NCBI GenBank assembly: GCA_000497125.2
Contig: CM035322.1
Coordinates: 1,496,001 to 1,560,000 of the forward strand
Reading direction: 5' to 3'
Origin: Spironucleus salmonicida
Taxonomy: Eukaryota > Fornicata > Diplomonadida > Hexamitidae
Length of the DNA: 64,000 nucleotides
Every line of letters starts with the position of its first letter. Position 1 is the first letter of the stretch. The position numbers and the translations under genes were made by a program. Under the pieces are notes generated by a model. The model did no database searches, was not told where the DNA came from, and saw only the letters and a list, made by a program, of their open reading frames with translations. Below are positions 10,605 through 23,310 of the stretch, one piece after another.

Positions 10605-13349
10605 TCACACTTCTCTAATCTCAGTTTCCCCATTATAATCTTCTTCTTCAGTCTCCCAAAGTTCCTCTCCACACTCTTTGCCATTTCGTTCCATATACTA
10701 TAAAACTGCAAAATTTACACCTCCCAAATCTTCCTAATATTCACAATTTTCAATTTTACTTTATAATTATTTATTTACATAAACACAGCTAAAAATTCCT
10801 CCACTCTCTATAAGAACCTCCTCAATGAACCGTTATTCGTCAAATTTTGCTATTTCCCCTTCAGCTTTGTAGAATTAAATATCATCAGGCAGATCTTAAA
10901 TTCTGAATTCTGTGAAATTTTTAAGTTTTTTAAACCCTAAAAATTAGTTCTTTAAATACTAAACTTCATAAAAAGGTGTAGAAATCTTAATAATATTCGG
11001 TATAATTTAACGCAAAAATTCAGGATTCAAGTTAGAAAGTGGTAAATATTGTGCATGTTGTATCTATAGTTATTACACAGCTGAAGATTCTAAATAAAAT
11101 AAATCTTTATTTTATTTAGAGATATTATCATTAATTAATAAAACAAATGATAAATCTTATACATTAGGTTTGAATAATGCGATTGACTTGAATTTTTAAT
11201 CGAAAAGCATCTGATCCAATGAATTTAATGCGATTTAACACAAGATTGATAATCTCTTAAAAAGCTGTTCGCTAATATTTGAGAACATAGTGCCTTCTTC
11301 GTCTCCCTTAACTGCAATTTTCAAATATTTAGGAATTTCCATAATATCATCTAGTTTCACATTAATTTCAAATTTTCTCTCTTAATTATAAGCGAAAAAT
11401 TTTAGAAAATGACGAAATAAACTCAAGGAACTGAAAATATGGTTTTCAGTATCTTTAAGCTTGCTATTTTCACTAAATGGTATGGCACATATCATTTCAA
11501 TTAGCTCATTACTTATCATATTTTCACAACAAATACTTTAATATGGAGATTTTTAAACCTAAAAATCTACAACTTTAGTCGCCTGATTCACAATATTTTT
11601 AAGATCATTTTCTAACAAATTTTCTTCAGTTAAAAGTTCCTCAAAAGATGTATTTTGTTCGCTTGCAATTCGTTAGAAACGTTCTATTAGTTATATCATT
11701 TATGGTGAATTAAAAACTCCTAAATAATCAATTAAAGCTGGCTAAAATGAGTACGTAGGAATCAGCTGCATTTGAAGAAACTGCTTAGCGAGCTATATAG
11801 CTTGTGAATATGATGGATACTGTTAAATTAATGTATTAGTAAGCTGGGAGTGTTAAATTATCGATCTTTAGAGTTTGTATAAATAATCAAACTTAGAGAC
11901 TGAAAGTGATTTTTAAATTATTTAATCAGCATCTGTGAGACATAAGAGACGGACAGTTATTAAGGTATTTTGGGATGTAAGAAGCTAGGCCTCTAAGTGC
12001 GTATTATGATTTTAGAGTTAAATTCCATGTTATTTTGGCAATAGATTTGTCAATTTCTACAAAATAAGTGCTTTTAAGAGTTAATTTGCAGCTGGCGTCC
12101 AGTACCAATTTCCAAATCCGGTTACTGAAATAAACCCATTTAAATTAATATCATTTGTTTAGTTGATAGTTATATCAAAAACTGTAAAAGGAAAATTGTG
12201 ATTTTAGTTGATTTGGGATAGGTAATACTTAAAGGTCGATAAAGTTTCTGTGAGTTAGAAATCATATTTGGATTCTACATGTCTTTCTAATTTTTAGCTA
12301 TGGAAACATTAATACGATTTAGTATCGGAGTGAATTGTTGAAATATAACGGAGCAGCGACTCTACAAATAAGTCTTTTGATTCAAATTCTTCAAAAATTG
12401 TACAAATTCGCATTTCACCGTTTTAGAATCTCCTGAACTCAGCTTTTTAACCAAATAATAGCTTGAACTTCTGAACTGCTACTTTTTCTGTGACTAATGG
12501 CCCTTTGAATATCTAAAATGGTATGAAATCAGATTTATACTAGACTTAAAAATAGCAAGTTTCATTCTCATAATCGCTTAAAACTAAGTTAGAAATACTA
12601 AAAAGTGACAGAACTTCCTAAATTATCTCTTTTAAATTTTCAAAATTTTCAAAATTACTTAATTAGAGTGAAAAATAGAAATCGAATTGACAATAACAGC
12701 TATACGGTAACGGTGGGGCCCTCAGATTTGTTTTCTGCGGTATGAGAATTGGCAAGACATTAAACTCCTTTTTGCTCAAAAGGTTGAAATAAGCATTGTC
12801 GATAGCCTGCTGCCAGTAGATCTCGTGAGGCGAAAAAGCTATTTTAAGCTACTAAACTGTCGATAAAAACACCTTCAGAATCTACTCGGAATGAGAGAGG
12901 CTCAGGAGTACGTTGTTGGCGCTACACGCCTGCTGGACAATTTGGATCGCCCGGAGGACTGAAATATCGTGCTGGTGCGCGCTAGCGCTCTGATACAAAA
13001 TGAGGACCAATGAGAACAGGTTTTCGTTCGTTTAGAATTCAGGCAGGTCGCCGTAGGGCCAGTTTGGCTTCGTATCGAATATCTGGTTCTCTATTTGGAT
13101 TTTCTGGGCATTTTCGGTGTATAAAGTAGTAATTTCTGGTGAAAAACAGAAGGGGCATCCGACGGTAAAAAGTGATTTCGCAGTAATTTTTTAGACTTTC
13201 AGGGCTGTTTGGATCTGCTTAGCGGATAGAGTTTAGACAGTTTCCACGTGGAATCCAGACGCAAATTCAGCTATTTAAGGTGATAGGAAATTCAGCGTCT
13301 GAAATTGAGCACGTAATGCGAATTGCTCGTTAAGCGAGAGCTGGTTCAT
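10605..13349 (-). CDS. NOL6/UTP22-like (Nrap) ribosome biogenesis protein, divergent
   Basis: 914 residues, start MNQLSLNEQF, stop TGA. Family members act in the UTP-C module of the small-subunit processome in the nucleolus. The link rests on ordered similarities to the Nrap domains that I can see by eye: LTNTLIQQYPSYSQAIQLAK followed by QFLQMQLIPTYSFQPALIDY (like the HPAFSGVARLAKRWVRAQLL region), then EIPKYLKIAVKGDEEGTMFS and RLSILCQIALNSLDQML (like VMVIVTPQD...LVVLAAEALPML), and a C-terminal FKPNVQ block. It is shorter than the usual 1,100 or more residues. The 5' third (about 12,700-13,349) is GC-rich while the rest is AT-rich. It starts 77 bp from the divergent BPI-like gene. Confidence 0.6.
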
Positions 13350-13426
13350 GTTTGTGGAGCGGAAAGCAGAATGGAGGAATTAAAAGATGTATTTATATAT
13401 AATATTTGCATATACATAAAGTTCAA

Positions 13427-14470
13427 ATGTTGATTTTTATTTTTGGGTTATAGGTGCAAACCGGAGTTTCAATTTCGATCACCAAAGACGGTATTATGGC
13501 TTATATAGATAAACTCATAGATTATGCAGTTTTTAATTTGTAAAATTTTGATTTTGGGAATTTTGATGAAAAAATAGATTTAGGGTTAACTGGTTTTAGA
13601 GTTTAAATTGATAATATACGAATCACGGATTTTATGGCATATAATTATACATTTACATTACAACCCTAGTATTTTGACATTAAAAATGCCGTTATTTAGG
13701 GTTCACTTTAGTACAATATATTTTAAACTTCATTCCCTTATCTGGAGTTTAAGGGTGGATCTACTGGATTAATGAATTTAAATGTGTTTGCAGAAGTTAA
13801 TTTTTATTTGAATGAAAGTACTAAGCTTCTAAATTTTAAATTAGTTTCAATATCAACACAGATAGTTAATATTGAACTGTATTTGTAAGATGGGTACTTA
13901 AATTAGTTATTTACTACATTTAAATATGTTTTTGAGGATCTTATTACTAAAGCAATTTTTCCTGTTGGATATCAAATCTTAGGTTAAATAATTAATGGGT
14001 TTTTAAATTTTAATTATTTAATAAAGAGTGGTGAGTGCACTTATAGTTATTAGTTTAATAATTTTAAGGTAGATAGTAGGTATATCGTATTTTAACATCA
14101 AGGATTTTGCAATACAGCTGTTGATACATTCTTGCTTCCAGATAATTATACATCTGATTAAATAAATTATATTATCTCAATAGATGTAATCAAAAGTGTA
14201 TTTGGTGAAAATATATAGATAAGTATACGAAATGGCATCGTTGTGAGACTAAATGGATTGAAATCTTTATGCCAGGTAGTTCTAAAATCAGTAGTGGATG
14301 ATAATGATAACACTAAGTTACGTGGGTAAGTTTAACTAAATTGTGAAAATAAGTAAATTGAGATGCTATTTAATAAAAATGCTCCATTATTATATAATGT
14401 ATGGTTTGTATAGTTTGGAAATATCATATACTAGCCAAATTATGTTATTTTAACGGGATACTTTATCTGA
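13427..14470 (+). CDS. BPI/LBP/PLUNC-like lipid-binding protein
   Basis: 347 residues beginning MLIFIFGLQVQTGVSISITK. The opening is a short hydrophobic signal-like segment (residues 1-9) running straight into GVSISITKDGIMAYIDKLID, the amphipathic start typical of the BPI/LBP/CETP tubular lipid-binding domain. Further family-like features are a beta-rich N-terminal half with alternating hydrophobics (GLTGFRVQIDNIRITDF), and a single widely spaced Cys pair in the second half (GECTYSY and GFCNTAV, about residues 204-225). Members bind lipids or LPS and are secreted or sit in the endomembrane lumen. An upstream ATG at 13373 is out of frame. The length fits one BPI half plus a shortened second half. 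Confidence 0.75.
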
Positions 14471-14482
14471 GTTGATTATTTA

Positions 14483-14995
14483 TCAATAGTAATCTTTAGA
14501 TGATGTGGATTATTCAGTTTCAGTTATATAATAATCTTCGCTAAATAACTCTGATAATTATAGATTTAAATTAATATAATGAAATAATTAAGAGTCTGTT
14601 TGCTCATAATCATCACTTAAATCATCATCATCATCACTTTATTCATCAAATGATGAATATGTATACGAATTTTCATCTGTAAAGTCGTCATTAGTTAAGC
14701 GTTAATTATAAGATTCTTTATAATGAAATACCTTACTTTATTATGCTATAATTTTAGGACAAAGTATAATTTTGTTTAGTTAGTTCTTTTTAAATCCTAG
14801 TTTTGCCAGGCTGATTCCTGGAGCAATGGTAGGTAAAAGCTATCCATTAAAAATGAAGTAATAATATTTTTACTATAAGTTGAATGAATATTCTTTTATT
14901 TACTTTATAAGATTAGTTAATAACATTTGACTATCACTAAGCACAATTCTTTTGGATCTTACTCCAAAAATTTTTAGGTAGATATCAAGACCCAT
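14483..14995 (-). CDS. Small acidic protein with ubiquitin-like N-terminus
   Basis: 170 residues. The first 80 look like a beta-grasp fold: LDIYLKIFGVRSKRIVL (two strands), a helix around SDSQMLLTNLIKQIKEYS, then YYFIFNGQLLP and SLAKLGFKKNQLNKIILC, matching the pattern of ubiquitin-like domains (F-x-x-G-x-x-L before the last strand). The C-terminal half is strongly acidic with a DDDDD run and many Ser/Tyr. There is no C-terminal Gly-Gly, so conjugation is unlikely. Its stop lies 12 bp from the convergent BPI-like stop. Family assignment is an inference from fold pattern only. Confidence 0.6.
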
Positions 14996-15026
14996 TTTGA
15001 AATAATTATATATAATTATAAAGTTA

Positions 15027-16661
15027 TCACATATCACTGGCAAATTTCTACAATAGTACCCAGTTCATAACCTTATCGTCAGCCGTCTCTTCTAATCTCC
15101 AGCTAGTGCTCATATTCGCAGCAGAAACAAAGAATTAGTCAACACTGAAATCGTTTAATGCAACTTTGTTTACTTTCTTTGATTGAAGCAGCCTTTTAGC
15201 CTACTGTATGGTGTTATCTTATCCGATTGATTATTTCATTGCTGAAGTAATAAGATTTCGTTGGTTAGAATCGTTGTTTGAGATAATGTTGAAATAAACA
15301 AGGTCACGAATGATTCCTTACTAAATATCTTCATAAGGACATTCTTATAATGTAATCGCAGCTAAATTTAGTATCTCGTTGTTCCCCGCATCACACCCAT
15401 ACTATATATACCCATATAGTTTATGAATATCTTTAGCTAGTACTAGGTCATCTCTAGCTTCAGGTACATCATTTTCACTGAAAAATTATTCTAAACCGTT
15501 CAAATCGACTTCAGAAGTTTACTAGCCACATATTTCCTAAATTTTACCTACAATTGCATTTCTGAGCATATCAGATGACTATGATACTCCTGCTAACTAT
15601 GAGTAGTGTCCAGCTAGAAAAAAATTGTGATCTTCTTCTGCTAATCGAGCCATTCGCATATTTAATAGTTTAGACTACTCAGTAGAAGGAAAAATTGTAT
15701 TTGCAAAATTTGCCATTTCATTATAAATTTAAGCTAAATTTCCAGACTAAATTAATATAGAAAAACAGTAGTTTTTTGCATTGAGAAGTTTCTCAGTATA
15801 GACTTAAAAGAGGGTTTGTGGAGCATTTTCGAGAATATAAAGACAATCAATAAGCTATGATTTGGCCTAAAGGGAAGCGATTTCAATAAGTACTTTTGTG
15901 TAATTTGTCAAATTAGAAACCTGACGTGTTCTTACAGCCGCATCCAAAGCTATAAACAGCACGAATCTCTCCTCTTCAGAAGTGAACGTAGTAGAAATAA
16001 CGTCAAAGAGTTTTTCCAAAGGTTGAGGGTTCTACAAAAATCGCAATACTTGCGTAAAGAATTTAGCGAATTTTGATTATTAAGTATTTGCTTATGAATG
16101 TTCTTCTAGTTTATACGTTTTTTATTATTTTAATTAAATAAGTAAATAATACAAATACTGAATTGCTGGATCATTTGAGAGTTTTTTTGAAAATTCTGGG
16201 TCTAATTTCTTCTATATAAGCTGATAAACTGGAAGATGAACAGGGTCTGAAACGGTTTGAATTGGTACGTTTTGTTGCAAGGAATTAAGAATTTGCTGAG
16301 ATTGTGGTGTATTACGAGTTTAAAGAAGTTTAAAGAGGCTTTGAATGTCATTGGTCAAAAGAAGCTTCACTTACTATTTCTGATCATCCAGAGAAATGTC
16401 TTGAGTGAAGAAAGTGACAGCATTTGATAGAGTTTGAATTATAAGAAATGGCGAAAGATCGTTATTAAGCCGTGAATAAGTGAGTTGAAATAAAGTTTAT
16501 AGTTAGAAATTAAGAGGTTAGCTAAAGTGTTTTGGAACTTACTCAAGAACAGGAGAAATCAATGCAAATGTAGCAACTTTAGACTAAATAGTTTAATTAA
16601 GTAGCATGATGTGACGCATTGTCCGTTTAGATAAGATAACAAATTAGGTTGAGCACTTCAT
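15027..16661 (-). CDS. Helical-repeat protein of unknown function
   Basis: 544 residues, Leu- and Gln-rich, predicted almost entirely alpha-helical by its hydrophobic periodicity, ending MNWVLLQKFASDM before TGA. I do not recognise a family; a PCI-like or vesicle-coat-like solenoid would fit but no signature is visible. The start is taken at 16661 (MKCSTQFVIL); an alternative ATG at 16619 is equally possible. It lies 31 bp upstream of the ubiquitin-like gene on the same strand, so they may share expression, though each gene in this genome seems to have its own start signals. Confidence 0.8.
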
Positions 16662-17203
16662 GTTAATTTTTTAGAATGAAAATTTAATACACAAATATTA
16701 GTGTATAAAATTATTTAAATAACTAAATTTATTTAATAGTTACCGTTCAATAGTGAAATACAATGTCAGTTAAAATAGATTAAATAATAAGTTAAATAAT
16801 CAGTTTAAGGTACGATTGATTAAATTTTGATACTATTTATGATTGAATATCATGCTTCTTAAATTTCTGCAAATAATTCAACTACTTCATAGTTCTATAA
16901 AAATATGTTAGTTAAATCTTTCTTTATATTAAGACTTACATTTTTATTTAGGCTAATTATTACTTTTAGCTTTTAATTCATGATATAAATATTATTCTTA
17001 TTTCTATAAATAAATAATAATCATTATAGATTTGATTGTGAATATAATAGGAGATAATTACACAAAAGTCATTCATTAAATATTAATCTAGATAATCGAA
17101 TTATAAATAATTACACTTTTAATATTTTGTTAAAGTTACATGTAACTATTTTACATAGCAGACTGATATAATAATTAAAATTGCAGTGTATTGATATCAT
17201 ATA
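16662..17203. other. AT-rich intergenic region
   Basis: About 540 bp of AT-rich sequence with no supported gene, repeat or RNA. Confidence 0.45.
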
Positions 17204-17533
17204 TCATTTACGGTATTTATTTGCGAGATTAGTTCTATATTCATTATAAACTATTTAGTTAGGTAAAGCAAATTGTTTCTTTTATGCGATTTCTTATAAT
17301 ATATTCGAGAAAATATATTAATGCTTGTATCTTGGTTCCAGATCTTAAAATTAAATAGTGACGAATTGATTAAGAGGAGCCTTTATACTACTAGATTCTA
17401 GTTTAGATACTATGTTATTTCTTTTAACAAGTGGTAGTTCAAATTTTGTGTTCAAATTTCGGACAACTTGTATACTTTTCTCTACTCGTAAGATTTCATT
17501 TAATATTATCATCAATTTTTCATTTTTAATCAT
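17204..17533 (-). CDS. Small hypothetical protein (109 aa)
   Basis: A 109-residue frame from MIKNEKLMIILNE to TGA with ordinary composition (about 6 percent Glu, balanced Lys/Arg/Asn), one internal TAA and one TAG region read as Gln. It ends EYRTNLANKYRK. No family is recognised. Because only one stop codon exists, random frames of this length are not rare here, so coding status rests on its protein-like composition and its position 69 bp from the lipase stop on the same strand. Confidence 0.5.
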
Positions 17534-17602
17534 TACTAGAATAAAATTATAATAAATTATATTTGAAATATATTAATCACTAATAATTTAAGATATTTAA
17601 TA

Positions 17603-18832
17603 TCAAATGAATTTAGCAAGATCTGCAATTAAAGCATGATAACCAACATGGTCTAAAACACCTTAAATCGTGAAATAAAACTCTTGTATATCATGTACGC
17701 TTACCTATACTAAATTTCCTTTCATAAACTAGAATACGTTTCCAGCTATAAATAAATCAGTTTTTCTAGTTAACCGCTGGCTTAATATTCTGATTTCTGG
17801 AAGATATCCAATTTAAGCAATAAAATATTACTCACAAAGTTAAAAATTCTTTTCGTCAGACTAGATTATAGTATCATTATCAAAATCGTCAACACTTTGC
17901 TTAACATCACTGGATTTATTCTTTAATTTTAACATAGAAAGTCTCATTCTCATAAGTGTAACAGCTTATGCATGAAATGAGAATTAGGGAAGATAATCAA
18001 ACCCGTTTAAAATTGTTGTCGAAAAAGATTTTGCTAACATCGAAAAATTATAGTCGCCAACAATACATTATCCGCAGTTAATAGTAGTAGCATTATACTT
18101 TTACAACCTAAGTAGATATGTTAAAATAACTGAAATTGAAGCACCAATTGAATATCCAATGATTTTAATATCTTTGTTTTAATCCAGTGTCTTTTTAAGA
18201 ATTTACATTACATAGGATGCTGCTGCAAAGAACCCAGAGTGAAAATAGTATCCATAATGATATTCAGGTGTAAAATCAAGAGTGGTGTAAGCATCATTAA
18301 AATTTGTTGATGCTCTAATAACTACTGTATACGTTTTATTTGCCTCGGATACAAAAAATGATGGTGTTCTAAATGTAGACATTTAATCGTAATCAAGAAT
18401 AATTGTGTCCTTAAATTCTTAATATTTCCAATAGGCTACTTATTTTTCAGAAAGAGATACAAAATTAGTTTTCTCTATAAATTTATCTCGAATTAACAAT
18501 TTTAAATATGTCTATGGAGTTACAGACTATTACTTAGACATTTATTATTGTTATAATTCGTTGAAGTCTACCGATACTCTTATGCTACGAACTATCTCTT
18601 TGATTTGGTCATTATCTTCTAGTTTTTAGTAAAACTGATAGTGTTCTCCATATTTATAGCATTCCAGATGCTGAAACATAAATATTAGTAGCATCATTAC
18701 AAAAGAAAAAGTTGTTTACCCTGCAAGATACAGTTATCTCTTAAATTCAATATAAAACGTATTAAACACAAGCTTTTATGCAGATTTATTGAATGAAGTT
18801 TCATTTTCTAATAGGTTATTTACAGTTTCCAT
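17603..18832 (-). CDS. Class-3 (alpha/beta hydrolase) lipase-like protein
   Basis: 409 residues. The nucleophile elbow is GYSIG within KIIGYSIGASISVILTYL (about residue 226), preceded by TVVIRAS-type strand sequence and a HYGYYFHSGFFAAASYVMQI helix, as in fungal/diacylglycerol lipases (class 3). A late DHVGYHALIADLAKFI segment at the C-terminus offers the catalytic His. A hydrophobic stretch near residues 37-53 (FSFVMMLLIFMF) suggests a membrane anchor or signal anchor. Likely substrate is a neutral lipid or phospholipid ester; the exact one cannot be told. Catalytic Asp is not assigned. Confidence 0.8.
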
Positions 18833-19845
18833 ATTAAAATTATATACTTTCTAGAAATATATATATATATTTATATATAGTTCTTTGAAATTGCATATTT
18901 CAAACTTATATATAATAAATTTATATTTACATCTGAATAATATATAGCATCTATATAATAAATTAATATATTAGTTTTGTGTAAAGTTGTCAAAGCGTGT
19001 AAAGTTAAGATATAAATTAAATAATAGTAAAATATATAAATTAAACTTCAGAAAAATATCGAATTATGTTTATAAATGAAAAATAAAATGCTTTTAGAAT
19101 AATTTTCTGTATAACATTAAAACAATATGATGTCATATTATTATTACAAAATTTTATCTACAACAAACATACGTTTTGTTAAATATGATTTCAGCAATGA
19201 CTAGAATTAATTAAAATTAATTGTTTGTTGCTTTCTTCTGATAGTAAATAACTGATTATTACCTGTTAATTGTGTGAAAAGCATTAGTTACTTCTTATAA
19301 ATATTTTTGTTTAAATCTATCGTAATGTTCACTTGCTAAAATATGGAAATAAATTATATTCTCTATATATAATGCCATATTATATTTAATTATAATTAAA
19401 TAGGCTCTAATATATAATCCACATCTAAACGAAAGAGTAATTGCTTTAAGTATCAATCATGCAATTGTGCAAATTTTATTTAAATTTCTATAAGTTTCTA
19501 GTTAATTCGTCGTCTGCTCCTCAATTTTTACTACAACTCGATAAACAAATACTTGTATCAGAATTTTGTAATCATATTCACACAAATTTATACAATAATT
19601 AAAAAGATACCAAAATATATTTTAATCACTAATGATTAAATTACTAATTTTATTATTTATAATGCTGTTTTCTACGTTATAATTCCATAAACTCCTCTTC
19701 AGTCAAAATAATTTAAACATTATTTTCCATTAAAAATTATTTATACTAATAATATATAATATTAATATATTTATTTTTCATTACCATTTTGGATAGATAA
19801 TATAACGATTGTAATATCTTCACAAAACCGCTCATATTTTCCAAA
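18833..19845. other. AT-rich divergent intergenic region
   Basis: About 1 kb between divergent starts. One minus-strand frame near 19,440-19,720 lacks TGA for about 90 codons but has no ATG, and I treat it as chance. No RNA or repeat is seen. Confidence 0.45.
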
Positions 19846-21672
19846 ATGCCGATTACGCATTACAACCCATAGTCAGCTAAAAAACCGGTATCTCCGCGTA
19901 CATAGATTGCATTAGCACGACTTGGTATGACAGTACAGGATACATAAGTTTAATCATATGAAGAATTATTTGCAAAATATAGAGACCACGAAACTGTTTT
20001 AAAAACATAGGAGCTGTAATCACAGCTTACATAAAATTATTTAAACTAGCTTTCATAAGAGTATGAAAACATAACATAGTAAGGTATATCTTAAGAAGAG
20101 TTTATATATGCCAATAAACCGCAAGCTCTTGAAAATCTTGTTATAACAAATTTGACAATTTCCCAATTAGACCAACGCAACAAAGAATATGAAATTAATA
20201 CAAAACTAAATGAAGCTAAAAGAGTTCAGATTTTACATGTTTTCCATTAGAGACAGGATCAGAAATTATCTTACTTGAACGAAAAATAGCAAGATGTAGA
20301 GAAACGTCGACTGGAGCTAATTAGGTAATAGGAAGAAGAAAGATAGGAAAAAATTCTTATTTAGAAAGAGAAATAATAGTAAATATAAACTTAAATAGCA
20401 AATACAGAATCATAAATTGAAAAATAGAAATAAATAATTATTGATAGTTTACTATTAAAAAATGAAAAGATGACGTAGGAAAAGCTTCGAAAAAAGTAGG
20501 AAATGATAGAAAAAACAAAATTAAAATGGTAAGAACAATAAAATATGATAGTTGAAGCTGAGAAATAACAAAAACTTGAAGAGTCTAGAAAGGCGTAAAG
20601 CTATCAAAATAAGATATAACAGGAAAAACTTTTAGCAAAGTAGCGCGAGTAACAAATAATACTCACCCGTTAGCAAAAATTATCTGCATAGAAATATAAA
20701 GATGCAGAGCAAGCGGAAAAACTTTAAAAGCTCTCATATCATCGTGAAAATGCTCAAAAATAACTCGAAATATCCCTATAGGAGAAGCAAGAAAAAGCAC
20801 TTTAAATATCAAATAAGCTAAAACTCGAGCGAACTACAAGCTTGCTTGAAAAGTAAGATCTGCTCAACTTGAAAATTACATAAACTACAAATTCTAAATA
20901 GCTAATTTTTGAGGAAAAACTCAAAAAGAAGCAGTAAAAATTAGCATAAACTGAACGAGTTTTCGAGTAAATTGAACGTGGACGCCGTGAAAGTTAGTCT
21001 ATGATTATTGGTAACTAAGCGGAACACGATTTAGAACTAATGTAGAAGTTTTAAAATGCTGAAATGGAGAAGCGCAAACGTGAATTCTAAAGGCAATTGG
21101 GAAGCATAAAAGTATAAGAGAAGTAAGAGGAAATATTACGTCTTGGAATGTAAAAGTAGGAGTTATCGTGCTAGCATGTGCAGAATTCTGTCCGATTTGC
21201 TTCGTTGGATGAAAGTGATAAATTAAGAATTTCCCAGCTTTAGGTATAAGAAGTAGGTAAGGAATGGAAAGAGCAATTGGAAAAGGACAAAAAAATTAAA
21301 AAATTTCCACGTGTTGAATATGGACATACATAAACCTAAAGAGTAGTTCCAATTTAGCGGCCGATGAGCGGGACGTCAAGTTAGCGGGGGACATATTAAG
21401 AGAAACTAGAGTGGAAATCAAAAATTGAAAGTTTGACTGAAAAGCATATCTCGATTATGGAAAAGCGCGTTTTAGAGTAGCAAAAGCGTGAGATTTAAAT
21501 GTAAAAAGAACTTTGTGGAATTTTAACTGTTACAGAAAAGACTAAAATTCTGTAAAGTCACAAGAAGGAGCGGGATTAAATGAGAAATGAAATGCAGTAA
21601 ATGCGCAAGGAGTAGTTGGCAGAAATAAAGCACATGTATTTTGTGCTGGAAAAGCGATTTTAGGGTGTGTGA
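19846..21672 (+). CDS. Coiled-coil protein, member A of a three-gene family
   Basis: 608 residues. After a basic N-terminus (MPITHYNPQSAKKPVSPR) comes ARLGMTVQDTQ, then the motif GISQEEFIYANKPQALENL at residues 80-98, and from about 100 to the end continuous Lys/Glu/Gln heptad sequence, i.e. a long coiled coil. The GIS-x2-EF...ALxxL motif recurs at nearly the same position in the genes at 28618-30309 and 44303-45892. Such proteins are usually structural parts of flagella or the microtubule cytoskeleton; that role is inferred. Gln is encoded mostly by TAA/TAG. Confidence 0.85.
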
Positions 21673-22073
21673 AGAGAATAAGTTTTATTTGAATATGTAA
21701 TGAAATAAAAAAGATTTTATGCTTACATTATTATAAATTCAGCATATATTAAAAACATAATTTTATTGCCGTGAATAAAATATTTTCGATTTGTTTTATT
21801 AGAAAAACATGTGTCTGATACACGATAATTAATATAATATTATTTATTATTTATAATACAAGTTTCTTATAATATTAATTATTAATTTTTATTATTATAT
21901 GCATATTAGATTTTAGTAATTTACTTTTCAATTGTATAATTTTTGCCTATGCCTTATTACCATATATACAGTATCTTTAATTACTACGATTTAAAATCAC
22001 AATGTGAATTCATTTAAAAATTTAATATATTTTTATTATTCTTATTAGAGTAAACCAATTCGTATACTTAAAA
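21673..22073. other. AT-rich spacer
   Basis: About 400 bp of AT-rich sequence between two tandem plus-strand genes, with nothing recognisable. Confidence 0.45.
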
Positions 22074-23276
22074 ATGCCTAAATCTAATTACAAAAAGATA
22101 TCTGAAACTAAATCAGATGGTAGTACTCTAGCATCGACAGTAATAAATATGATAAATTCTGTTATTGGTACAGGTTCATTAACACTTTCTTATGGTATTT
22201 CTTAAGCAGGATTATCCGTAGGAACTATATTTTTTATTCTATCTGCTTTTACATCCCACTAAACTTTCTAATATCTGGCATATGTTGGTTAATAAACAGG
22301 AATTTATGTTTACAAAGATATAGCACACCATTTATTCAAGAAAAAATGGATTGCTGTGGTAATGTCCATCATTGTTATTTTTTATGTTTGTGGATCATTA
22401 GCAGCATATAATGTAGCAATAGCTGATAATATGTTCTGGTTCGACAATAAATTTTATTCCTATGCTTTATTAGTTGCTATTGAGGCTGTTTTAATAGGAC
22501 CAATTGCTTGCTGTAAGTCGTTGGATGTTCTCAAATACAATGGTTATGTCACTTTGATAACTGCTACTTATGTATCTCTTATAGTAGTAATTTTCTTCTT
22601 TACAAATAATATTACTCCCCCACCACCGTGTACCTAGAACTGCTTTAAGTCATCTTCGTTTGCCACTCTTCCTCTATTTCTCGTTTCATTTTGTGGCCAT
22701 TTTTCTACCTCCTACATCTATAAGGAGATGTAAAATCGCTCTCTTCCACGTTTTGATATTGCAATCGCAGGGACTGCTATTATATTAATCTTTTTAAACG
22801 CACTGAATATGTATTTTGGATATTTTACATTTACTGAAACCGTGAGTTCTGATCTTTTAAAGACAATCGCGATTCATTCCAAAAGTTCAAATTTGCTAAA
22901 AAGTGCGAATATAGCTCAAATAATTTTGTTGATCGCTCATTATCCTGCTACTGCCTTCGGTGCCCGTAAAAATCTCGAATCACTAATATTCAAATAAGCA
23001 GCACCTCTATGGGGTACTGTAACTATAGTATATTTGCTAATGACACTATTGACTATTTTAACATTTTTCGTTGACGAAATTGCACAGATTCTTGATTTTA
23101 CTGGTAGTTTGGCTGGTAGTTTTGTGATTTTGATTTTTCCATCAGCTATGTGTTTAGTGGTAAATAAAAATTTGAAGGTTAGATGGGTAGATTAGATAAT
23201 TCCTATGGCTTGTTTAGTTTACGGCTTTGTGGTGTTAATTTTTGGCTTCGTTGGGAGCGTGATTTAATGGGTCTGA
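22074..23276 (+). CDS. Amino acid transporter, AAAP/SLC38 type
   Basis: 400 residues with about ten or eleven hydrophobic segments. The N-terminal signature is typical of the amino acid/auxin permease family: a Ser/Asp/Gly-rich leader then STVINMINSVIGTGSLTLSY in the first helix with the GTG kink. The family's second-helix region and the later FLVSFCGHFSTSYIYKEMQ segment (cytoplasmic start of TM6, cf. FxCHxxLLPIYxEL) are visible, as is AHYPATAFGARKNLESLIF near residue 300 (cf. YPVxxFPARxxL). It moves neutral amino acids across plasma or vacuolar membrane with protons or sodium. The stop lies 34 bp from a convergent gene. Confidence 0.9.
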
Positions 23277-23310
23277 ATTTATTTTTATTATCAGTGATAT
23301 ATACATTGTT

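Noticed and set aside
19440-19720. Minus-strand frame without TGA for about 90 codons
   Set aside because: No ATG in frame and intergenic-like composition; expected by chance under a one-stop code.
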